A stretch of DNA of 64,000 bases from Balneolaceae bacterium (GTDB taxonomy: Bacteria; Bacteroidota; Rhodothermia; Balneolales; Balneolaceae). The stretch is from positions 1-64,000 of the forward strand of contig REDS01000117.1 in the NCBI GenBank assembly GCA_007693395.1, read 5' to 3'. The notes under the pieces are model-generated. The model did not search any database. It was given only the letters and a program-made list of their open reading frames with translations, and was not told the DNA's origin. Each line of letters begins with the position of its first letter. The stretch's first letter is position 1. Made by a program: the position numbers and the translations under genes. Below are positions 57,225-64,000 of this stretch, one piece after another.

Positions 57225-59054
57225 TCAAAACTGGATGAAGAAATCTGTTTTTTGATGAACATTTTGTTTCCAGTTAATGATCAGCGTTTGTGATTCACCA
57301 TCATACTCCCACATGTTTTCGCCGGTGCCTCTCTCAACCTGTTCATCCTCTGCAGTAATAAATTCCGGTTCGCTGATGAACTTGAACTTCAGGGTAAGGT
57401 TCTTCACATCTGCCTGCCCATCGAGATGGCGAAACTTTCGGCCAATAGTAAATGTGGCGTAATCAGTATGCTCAAAATATCGGAACGCAGTAGTTGTAAA
57501 TCCCCCCTGAAGATAATCGTTTGTAAGTCCGTCATCTTCATAAAGTCGAAAATTTCCGGTTCCACCTGTATAAATTTCCACAGTAAGATCATCAAACAGA
57601 GCAGTTCCTGAAACCGGGCTTGAAGACATCGGGATGATGGATCCTGCTTTCACAAATAGAGGCAGTTCGTTCAAAGGTGTTTCCACAAGCCAGCTTTGGC
57701 CGCCTTCATATCTGGCACCATCGCTGTAGCGGTACCATAGCCCATCAGGAAAATAGATGGCTCTCTGCTGCATGCCCTCCCGGTAGTGCGGTGCCATCAA
57801 AAATGCATTCCCAAGCCTGAATTGCGAACGATGCTGTGAAAATCCCCTCAGAGGTTTTACACCTGTTGCCCGAATTAAATGAGCAAGGCTGTAAATGTAA
57901 GGATAGAGCCGATGCCTGAGTTCAATTAATCCGTTAATGTGTTCGTAGGTTTCATCAGATAGAGCTTCCTTGAGTACAGTAACATCATCTACCGGAAAAA
58001 ACATAATCGTGTGGAAAGCCGAAAACTGAACCCAGCGCATCAACAACTCTTCGGTAAAGAGATCTGAGCTGGGATCAAATACCTCCGCCGAACTTCCAAT
58101 CAAAAAGGGTACTTCATAAATCGATCTTCTCGGGTTAGCTGCTTTTTCTATTTGTTCATAGAAATCGAAAGAATCTTGTATGCTCCACCTTGTTGGGAAC
58201 CGTTTGAAATCGGGATCTTGCAAAAATACAGGTTCAGCAAATACAAGCCCTCTGTTTTCACTAAAGTTTTCCGAGAAAAAAGCTTCCATCTTCTGCATAT
58301 TCTGCAGAAGGCTATCCGTATCAACCTCTTGTTTACGAATACGTTTCGGTTTCACGGAGTTGGTTTCACTTGCAAAGTCATAAAGATCAGCCACATAAAT
58401 TCCTGAGAGATCTTCTGGCAGTGAAGAACACACTGGCTGAAACAACCAGGACGGAGGCAAGCCAACACGCTGGTCTCTTTTGGCAAGAACAGGATCCACG
58501 CCCGGTTGTACAGTTTCCGGATAACCAAATCCAAATGGGGGGTGCTGATTATTGAGTGTAAGGTGCAATTTATCAATCACAACCCCACCTTCCCCGCCCG
58601 ATTCAAACACAATACGAAAGTGCCCGGGTTGATCGAACCGAACCTGCAATAAATCACCTGATACAGATTCCCGGTTCCAGGTAAGCATTTCAGCACTGTT
58701 AAGGTCGAGGGTAAACCGCTCAAGCAGTATACCTTCCTCATCCATCACCCTGAAATTGATGCTGTTATCTGAACCATCTTCAGTGATGGAAGCTGATAAT
58801 ACCCAAACCGAGTAAAAACCCGGCCGTTGAATGTAAAATGGAAATGAGAGCGAACCCCGGGTGTCTGGATTTTCCCGTGAAATTTTTGATATTGATGTTT
58901 GAAATGGTTTGAGCTCCCAGCCGTCTGTCTTTTCGAGTGAAGCCGCCTTAATAGATACCATGCCATCAACCTCATAAAAAGGGGAGTCGGGCAAGTTTGT
59001 GCATGATATAATAAAGAAAATGGTAAAGAGAGATGAGATAAGTTTGGTTCGCAT
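57225..59054 (-). CDS. GH31-related lipoprotein lacking recognisable catalytic motifs
   Basis: 609 aa. The lipobox is IISC (Cys 18). The C-terminal 260 residues match glycoside hydrolase family 31: ELLMRWVQFSAFHTIM, LRHRLYPYIYSLAH, LGNAFLMAPHYREGMQQRAIYFPDGLWYRY, and the DUF5110-like end with VKAGSIIPM and FRLYEDDG. Residues about 30-170 look like a carbohydrate-binding beta domain. Between them, the barrel is only about 160-190 residues and I cannot find the nucleophile motif (WxDMNE) or the acid motif (WxGD). It thus appears to be a surface or periplasmic sugar-binding pseudoenzyme, or a strongly divergent hydrolase. No polysaccharide-utilisation genes (SusCD) are nearby. Confidence 0.75.
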   Translation of the reverse strand: MRTKLISSLFTIFFIISCTNLPDSPFYEVDGMVSIKAASLEKTDGWELKPFQTSISKISRENPDTRGSLSFPFYIQRPGFYSVWVLSASITEDGSDNSINFRVMDEEGILLERFTLDLNSAEMLTWNRESVSGDLLQVRFDQPGHFRIVFESGGEGGVVIDKLHLTLNNQHPPFGFGYPETVQPGVDPVLAKRDQRVGLPPSWLFQPVCSSLPEDLSGIYVADLYDFASETNSVKPKRIRKQEVDTDSLLQNMQKMEAFFSENFSENRGLVFAEPVFLQDPDFKRFPTRWSIQDSFDFYEQIEKAANPRRSIYEVPFLIGSSAEVFDPSSDLFTEELLMRWVQFSAFHTIMFFPVDDVTVLKEALSDETYEHINGLIELRHRLYPYIYSLAHLIRATGVKPLRGFSQHRSQFRLGNAFLMAPHYREGMQQRAIYFPDGLWYRYSDGARYEGGQSWLVETPLNELPLFVKAGSIIPMSSSPVSGTALFDDLTVEIYTGGTGNFRLYEDDGLTNDYLQGGFTTTAFRYFEHTDYATFTIGRKFRHLDGQADVKNLTLKFKFISEPEFITAEDEQVERGTGENMWEYDGESQTLIINWKQNVHQKTDFFIQF

Positions 59055-59282
59055 AGATAAAGATTACAGCTTAAGAATCAGTACCAAGATACTGAATTCT
59101 TAAAGCTGTAAAGAAATCCACCAACGTAGTTTTTGGGGATAATTCTTAAATCATCTGTAATGAAAAGCTGGTGAAACAAGCACCAAAAGGGTCTCAGTTA
59201 TTGAAATGAGCAAATACGTTTATGTGAAATTGAAATTCAAAAAATCAAAGCTGCTGAATTAGTTCATTGATACAGAAATGAA

Positions 59283-59567
59283 TCAGCTATTCGCTTCGTT
59301 TACAGCTTTTTTGAAATCCTTGGAAATTTTCAGCATTGGCACGAATTGCTCAGGTACAATGACTTCCTCATTGGTTTTTGGATTTCGTGCCACACGTTGC
59401 GCACGTTTTACAACTTTAAAACTACCAAAGCCCCTGAGTTCTATTGTTTCACCACGTTTCATGGCATCTATTACTGTATCTAAAAAACCTTTAACAACAG
59501 CTTCTGTCTCAACTTTAGTGAGACCGGTGGATGATGAGATGATGTCTACTATGTCAGCTTTTGTCAT
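59283..59567 (-). CDS. HU-family DNA-binding protein
   Basis: 94 aa, the HU/IHF size. MTKADIVDIISSSTGLTKVETEAVV is the dimer helix pair, GFGSFKVVKRAQRVARNPKTNE the arm region, with the DNA-intercalating proline in RNPKTNE, followed by a short C-terminal helix. It bends DNA and compacts the nucleoid. A 9-bp perfect inverted repeat lies 44 bp before its ATG. Downstream, an imperfect hairpin overlapping the stop is followed by TTTGATTTTTTG and may terminate it. Confidence 0.95.
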   Translation of the reverse strand: MTKADIVDIISSSTGLTKVETEAVVKGFLDTVIDAMKRGETIELRGFGSFKVVKRAQRVARNPKTNEEVIVPEQFVPMLKISKDFKKAVNEANS

Positions 59568-59610
59568 AATGTTAACTATTTGCTACTGTTAGCTTTTTAT
59601 TTTTGATATA

Positions 59611-59632
59611 GTATTGCAAGCATTTGCAATAC
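59611..59632. promoter_or_regulatory. Perfect inverted repeat GTATTGCAA-GCAT-TTGCAATAC
   Basis: Nine-base arms with a four-base centre in the divergent region between the HU gene and the AGCS transporter gene. It is 44 bp from the HU ATG and 120 bp from the AGCS ATG. The length makes chance unlikely and the symmetry suggests an operator for a dimeric regulator. Confidence 0.6.
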
Positions 59633-59751
59633 ATTAGCTTGAAAGGAAAAGTAGATACCAATCGTTCACTCTTTCCTAAATTTTACACAAAAATTAGCCA
59701 AATCTTTTATACATTCGTAGCTGCCTTAAACCCGAAAGAATTAGTCTATCT

Positions 59752-61404
59752 ATGGAAAGATTTGAACAGATTATTTTTACCCTTGAAAGATTAGTATGGA
59801 ATTTTCCTGAAACCGTTTTTGGCCAGGAATCTCTTCCCCTGCTTGTCATCGTTATCCTTGGTTTTGGAATATTCATTACAGTTCGCTTGGGCTTCATCCA
59901 GATATTTCAGTTTAAGGAAGCATTTAGAGTTCTCTCAGGTAAATATGATGATCCAAAAGATGTTGGGGATATTAACCACTTTCAGGCACTTAGCACGGCT
60001 CTTTCTGCCACTGTTGGTGTAGGTAATATTGCGGGTGTAGCCCTTGCGATACATATTGGAGGCCCCGGAGCTCTTTTTTGGATGTGGGTTACAGCCATTT
60101 TTGGCATGGCAATTAAGTTTACAGAGTGTACTCTTGGTGCGCAGTATAGAGTTGAAAATAAAGATGGCACCGTTTCAGGAGGGCCGATGTACTACATCGA
60201 AAGAGGACTTGGCCCCAACTGGAAATGGTTAGCCATACTATTTGCAATTTCAGGATCAATCTGTGCCCTTCTCACCGGTAACGCCATTCAGGCAAACACC
60301 CTGGCTGATGTTGTTAACTCCGAGTTTAACGTTCCACTTTACATAACCGGATTTGTAACAGCCAGCCTTGTTGCTGCAGTAATTTTGGGGGGCATTAAAC
60401 GCATTGGTGCCGTAACTGCACGCGTGGTGCCTTTGATGGCCATTCTCTATGTTTTGGGCGGCCTGATCATTCTCTTATTGCATTTTGATCAGATTATACC
60501 CGGTTTTGTAACCATCATTTCTAATGCATTTAACCCACAGGCAGGTGTGCTTGGTGTGGGATCAGGAGCTCTTATTTTAACTCTTAGCTATGGTGTGCAG
60601 AGAGGCCTTTTCTCGAATGAGGCAGGCCAGGGTTCATCACCAATCGCTATGGCAGCTACCAAAACAAAAGATCCCGTTCATGCTGGCCTGGTTGGCTTAA
60701 TCGGCCCGTTCATCGATACACTTGTTGTATGTACCATCACCGGACTTGTAATTGTAGTTACAGGTGCATGGGACAGTTATCACAAGACAACCGTAAACCC
60801 CGCTGGGCCTAACATCGCTTATGTGGTTGATAACCCGATGGAAACACAGATTCAATTCGAAGATGGTATTCCCGTTGACGGCCAGATGCTGCGTTTCAGC
60901 ATACCGGTTGACACCATGTTTGTTGATGTGAATTACTCCATACCATTTAATGGTATTATTGACCTTTCGGAACAGCCAACTGCCATTTCTGATGACGGCA
61001 CAACACTTGCCAACCTGCACGGTGGGGTTGTAGAGAATGTGGCCAGTTTAACAGCAGTTGCATTTTCGATTGGCCTCGAACCCATTATGCCGGGGGGCCA
61101 ATATATCGTTGTAATTGCCGTATTTTTCTTCGTGCTGTCTACATCCATTAGCTGGAGTTATTACGGTGAACGATCTATACACTACCTGCTTGGGCAGCGC
61201 TCTATATTTACGTACCGAATGATCTTTGTAGGGATGCACTTTTTAGGCGCCATCGTTTCGGTTAGTGTGGTATGGTCTTTCGGTGATTTGATGCTGGGTA
61301 TCATGGCACTCACAAATATTATTGGCCTTATTGCACTCTCTGCAATTATTGTGAAAATTACACGCACATATTTAGCCAAACAGAAAGAGAAGAAAGCTTC
61401 ATAA
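59752..61404 (+). CDS. AGCS-family sodium:alanine/glycine symporter with an inserted segment
   Basis: 550 aa, about 80-100 above typical members. Family marks are STALSATVGVGNIAGVALAI, GGPMYYIERGLG, and QRGLFSNEAGQGSSPIAMAA. It imports alanine or glycine with sodium. Between TGAWDSYHKT (about 345) and NVASLTAVAF (about 430) is an extra soluble, beta-rich segment of about 75-80 residues (FEDGIPVDGQMLRFSIPVD...) where other members have a short loop. It heads a plus-strand group with upp and the lptC-like gene. Confidence 0.92.
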   Translation: MERFEQIIFTLERLVWNFPETVFGQESLPLLVIVILGFGIFITVRLGFIQIFQFKEAFRVLSGKYDDPKDVGDINHFQALSTALSATVGVGNIAGVALAIHIGGPGALFWMWVTAIFGMAIKFTECTLGAQYRVENKDGTVSGGPMYYIERGLGPNWKWLAILFAISGSICALLTGNAIQANTLADVVNSEFNVPLYITGFVTASLVAAVILGGIKRIGAVTARVVPLMAILYVLGGLIILLLHFDQIIPGFVTIISNAFNPQAGVLGVGSGALILTLSYGVQRGLFSNEAGQGSSPIAMAATKTKDPVHAGLVGLIGPFIDTLVVCTITGLVIVVTGAWDSYHKTTVNPAGPNIAYVVDNPMETQIQFEDGIPVDGQMLRFSIPVDTMFVDVNYSIPFNGIIDLSEQPTAISDDGTTLANLHGGVVENVASLTAVAFSIGLEPIMPGGQYIVVIAVFFFVLSTSISWSYYGERSIHYLLGQRSIFTYRMIFVGMHFLGAIVSVSVVWSFGDLMLGIMALTNIIGLIALSAIIVKITRTYLAKQKEKKAS

Positions 61405-61415
61405 ACGGAGCCTCC

Positions 61416-62048
61416 ATGCAAAACAGTAAACTTACAGTAATTGAACATCCAATCATTGCGCGGGACTTGTCAATCCTGCGCAATGTAACCACAAAAACGG
61501 CTGAGTTCAGGCAGGCGCTTGGCAGAATTGCTACAATTCTGGCCTACTCCGCGCTGAAAGACCTGCCCCTAAAAGAGAAGGAAATTCATACTCCGATTAC
61601 CACCACATCAGGGTATGATATTGATACAGAAATTATTGTGGTACCCATTCTGAGGGCCGGACTGAGCCTGACCGGAGCCATTATTAATTTTGTGCCGGAT
61701 GCTAAAGTAGGCCATTTGGGTATGTACAGAGACGAAACCACACACGAACCCGTTGATTACTATTCAAACCTCCCCGAAAATCTTGGAAGCTCGCTCGTGC
61801 TTTTGGTTGACCCCATGCTGGCAACAGGCGGCAGTGCTGATGATGCTATCGGGTTTCTTAAGAAACAAGGTGCCAAACATATTCGATTTATATCCTTAAT
61901 TTCAGCGCCGGAAGGTTTAGAGCGAATTCAAAAAAAATATCCGGATGTTTCGATCATTACAGCAGCAGTTGACGAAAAACTTAACGATGATGCATTCATT
62001 GTTCCGGGCCTCGGAGATGCGGGAGATCGCTACTTTGGGACGAATTAA
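61416..62048 (+). CDS. upp: Uracil phosphoribosyltransferase
   Basis: 210 aa. PRPP-binding motif DPMLATGGSADDAI (about 130-143) and PILRAGLSLTGAI, with the uracil-binding end FIVPGLGDAGDRYFGT. It salvages uracil to UMP. A GGAG site precedes the ATG. Its 3' end overlaps the lptC-like gene. Confidence 0.97.
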   Translation: MQNSKLTVIEHPIIARDLSILRNVTTKTAEFRQALGRIATILAYSALKDLPLKEKEIHTPITTTSGYDIDTEIIVVPILRAGLSLTGAIINFVPDAKVGHLGMYRDETTHEPVDYYSNLPENLGSSLVLLVDPMLATGGSADDAIGFLKKQGAKHIRFISLISAPEGLERIQKKYPDVSIITAAVDEKLNDDAFIVPGLGDAGDRYFGTN

Positions 62049-62589
62049 ACTCTCCCCTCTTTTACTGATAGTTTTTCTCTCTTCCATTGCCTGCTCCGAC
62101 CTATCTGAATACGACTCCAGTCAAGTAAGTTCAACTTTGAATGACTCTCTCATTGTTACTACCGAAAGCTGGGATGTTGAAATGAGACTTATGCAGGATG
62201 GCAGAAACCGAATGTTCATTGAAGGGTCATATGCAATCAACTATCAGGCATCTGACCGGAAAAGGACTGACATTAGTGGTCCTGTTTATGTACAAATTTA
62301 TGATACACTTGGAGCAGTTGAAACACGAGCCTGGAGTAATCGGGCTGTATACCTTGAACAAGAAGCTGTTTTTGAACTGTTCGATTCCGTTCGGGTTCAA
62401 ACAACAGCAGGAAACCGCCTCTACTCAGAATATCTTAAATGGACACAGGATACCGACAGAATCACATCGCCCTATTTTGTAATTATCATAACGGAAACAG
62501 ACAGTATCGCCGGCAGCGGTTTTGATGGTACCACAGATCTTGAAGACTACGTGATTGAACGCCCCAGCGGCAGAATGATGGTGGATTAA
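62035..62589 (+). CDS. lptC: LptC-like lipoprotein (LPS export)
   Basis: 184 aa from the TTG at 62035, which has GGGAG nine bases upstream and gives a compact signal peptide MGRIKLSPLLLIVFLSSIAC with the lipidated Cys at residue 20. The ORF-track start at 61945 lies deep in upp; an ATG at 62017 is the other option. The body is a single beta-jellyroll of LptC type (LIVTTESWDVEMRLMQDGRNRMFIEGSYAI, then SNRAVYLEQEAVFELFDSVRV, ending GSGFDGTTDLEDYVIERPSG). LptC passes LPS from the inner-membrane transporter to LptA. The OstA-like gene 2 bp downstream supports this. It overlaps upp by 14 bp. Confidence 0.8.
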   Translation: MGRIKLSPLLLIVFLSSIACSDLSEYDSSQVSSTLNDSLIVTTESWDVEMRLMQDGRNRMFIEGSYAINYQASDRKRTDISGPVYVQIYDTLGAVETRAWSNRAVYLEQEAVFELFDSVRVQTTAGNRLYSEYLKWTQDTDRITSPYFVIIITETDSIAGSGFDGTTDLEDYVIERPSGRMMVD

Positions 62590-62591
62590 TC

Positions 62592-64000
62592 ATGCAAAAA
62601 CAGTTTTTTATCCTAACAATTCTGCTGATTTTCATTGCCCACTTTTCATCACCGCAACATCTATACTCACAAAGCAGAGTGAACATCATCCAGGCAGACC
62701 GTGCCATTGGCGGCATTGTTGATGGGCAAAACGTGCGTAAAATTCTCGGGAATGTGATTTTGCAAACTGATAAAATGCTCATGGAAACCGACAGCGTTTA
62801 CCAGTTTGTTGACAGAAATCTTCTGATGGCTTTCAACAATCAGATCGAAACTGAAAATGAAATGATCTGGGCGGATACATTACTTCACAATACCCGCACT
62901 GATTTCAGCCGGTTGCGAGGCAGGGTGATTATTCAATCAGAACAAAATATTGTTTTTAGTGACTCAATTGATGTGGATCAGGTACTCGACCTCGCCATAT
63001 TCAATGTACCCGTACGTTTTGAGGATGAGCGCGGGATACTTATCGCAGAAAACGGCCTCTACTACCAGGCTGTTGACAGCGCTGTTTTCAGGGGGAATGT
63101 ACAGCTGGCAGACAGCACCCAGTACCTTGAGGCCGACTCACTTTTCATGAACCGCTCAGCCGATCTTTATGAACTTTTCGGGCGCGTCTATGCTGATGAT
63201 TTTGAAGATAATGTGCGCTTTTCAGGTGATTATCTCTATGCCGATTCGCTTGGTTACCGTTTGTTGACCGGCGATGCCTGGCTGATGGAAGTAAATGAGG
63301 CCGAGACAGACACCACGCACCTCTTTGCAGAGATAATTGAGCTTCTCGAAACCGATACTACCAGCTACATGGATTCCTACGGGAATGTGAGAATCTGGTC
63401 ACCAAAATTTTCCGCAATTGCTGATACAGCTAATTACCGGGATGATATCGATCAATTTATCCTGAGGTCAAACCCAATTTTGTGGCAGAAAAGAATGCAG
63501 CTTACCGGCCCATACATTGAAGCACTTCTCGAAAATGATGAAATTAAATTTCTGCGGTCATTTACCCAGCCAATTGTTGTGATGGAAGACTCTACTACCG
63601 GCCGTCTGCATCAAATGACCGGAGATACACTGCATGCTTATTTTGATGATGGTAATATTGAACGCATCAGGGTATTCAACAACAATGAAAGTATTTTTCA
63701 TAATACAAATGAGGACGATGAACCCGATGGCCTCATCGAGATGATTTCGGCGGGATCACTAACCATGTATTTTACCGAAGGCGATATAGATTCACTCGTA
63801 GCAATGCGGAATATTGATGGCTCTTTTCTGCCGGAAGAATCTCAAAATATTGAGCGCCGTCTCGATAATTTTCGGTGGGACCCCGAGCTGAAGCCCGAAA
63901 AACCGGAGCTTCGCTCACCACGGTTACCGCCCATTCCTGAGGAACGTCCGTTTGAAATGCCGCCAAGATACATGAGGTATCTGCATGCTATTGTTGCCGA
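62592..64000 (+). CDS. OstA-like (LptA-superfamily) LPS transport protein, 3' end outside window
   Basis: At least 469 codons; the frame is open to the window edge, so the ORF track does not list it. A signal peptide covers about residues 1-26 (LYSQ). The body repeats short beta units of the OstA/LptD N-domain type: KILGNVILQTDKMLMETDSVYQF, FRGNVQLADSTQYLEADSLFMN, LFGRVYADDFEDNVRFSGDYLYADS. Each has 'G-x-V ... D-S ... A-D-S'. Bacteroidota carry such long OstA-like proteins beside LptC; they probably form part of the periplasmic LPS bridge. The C-terminal visible part is Pro-rich (PELRSPRLPPIPEERP). Confidence 0.85.
   Translation, partial: MQKQFFILTILLIFIAHFSSPQHLYSQSRVNIIQADRAIGGIVDGQNVRKILGNVILQTDKMLMETDSVYQFVDRNLLMAFNNQIETENEMIWADTLLHNTRTDFSRLRGRVIIQSEQNIVFSDSIDVDQVLDLAIFNVPVRFEDERGILIAENGLYYQAVDSAVFRGNVQLADSTQYLEADSLFMNRSADLYELFGRVYADDFEDNVRFSGDYLYADSLGYRLLTGDAWLMEVNEAETDTTHLFAEIIELLETDTTSYMDSYGNVRIWSPKFSAIADTANYRDDIDQFILRSNPILWQKRMQLTGPYIEALLENDEIKFLRSFTQPIVVMEDSTTGRLHQMTGDTLHAYFDDGNIERIRVFNNNESIFHNTNEDDEPDGLIEMISAGSLTMYFTEGDIDSLVAMRNIDGSFLPEESQNIERRLDNFRWDPELKPEKPELRSPRLPPIPEERPFEMPPRYMRYLHAIVA

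Noticed and set aside
56938-57228. 96-aa minus-strand ORF in the intergenic region
   Set aside because: It runs through a terminator and the end of the 1120-aa gene and starts at a TTG overlapping the GH31-like stop. It is better explained by the possible repeat element.
1-64000. Prophage, integrase, transposase or toxin-antitoxin island
   Set aside because: No such genes were seen. All larger frames are assignable to core or envelope functions, and composition seems even.

Overview
This is chromosomal sequence from a Gram-negative, Bacteroidota-like bacterium. A member of Balneolota/Rhodothermota or a close relative is my best guess. The evidence is: an F-type ATPase operon lacking atpD/atpC with an N-terminally extended subunit a, the ssb-gldE linkage, a 30-residue mS38-like basic ribosomal protein, TamB/LptC/OstA/OmpA/TolC envelope genes, and a TAnnTTTG-type promoter element. 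Coding density is high. There is no prophage, insertion sequence, CRISPR array or obvious island, so the window is mainly core chromosome.

Layout. 1-2864 (minus): sulfate assimilation (cysD end, cysQ, SLC13 permease). 3013-6126: an OmpA porin-like protein diverging from a PLP beta-eliminating lyase whose residues point to tyrosine phenol-lyase. 6143-11460 (minus): a tight unit of MMPL/RND exporter, recO, HtrA protease and a small lipoprotein. 11656-14656: two convergent copies of a two-gene membrane module (single-TM 'WP..P.F' protein plus HTTM-like protein). 14721-19674: glycosyltransferases and a flippase. 19865-21852: tolC-like gene and mlaC. 21949-22035: tRNA-Ser(UGA). 22126-29002: ATP synthase operon preceded by an M23 peptidase and bactofilin. 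29031-32314: guaB, a small unknown gene with an unusual leader, and purB. 32321-42456 (minus): M48 protease, DUF2779 nuclease-like protein, murB, gldE-like, ssb, dapD, dapA, dapB, lysC. 42725-53644: mS38-like gene, an unknown, then rqcH-aroK-aroB-tamB-rnr (plus). 53661-57023: a giant protease/propeller/barrel protein. 57225-59054: a GH31-like lipoprotein without recognisable catalytic motifs. 59283-64000: HU, AGCS symporter, upp, lptC-like, ostA-like (runs off the end).

How the genes work together. Most genes serve envelope building (murB, lysC/dap for diaminopimelate, LptC/OstA, TamB, MlaC, TolC, bactofilin/M23), energy (ATP synthase), nucleotide synthesis (guaB, purB, upp), aromatic amino acid synthesis (aroK, aroB) and RNA/protein quality control (rnr, rqcH, HtrA, M48).

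I found no clear-cut new defence or mobile system. The best leads are the inverted pair of HTTM modules, the stacked regulatory elements in front of the 106-aa unknown, the Cas4-like/DEDD-like fusion with an eroded nuclease site, the GH31-like candidate pseudoenzyme, and a possible small terminal-inverted-repeat element at 57.1 kb. All functional statements rest on reading motifs by eye; no database search was run.
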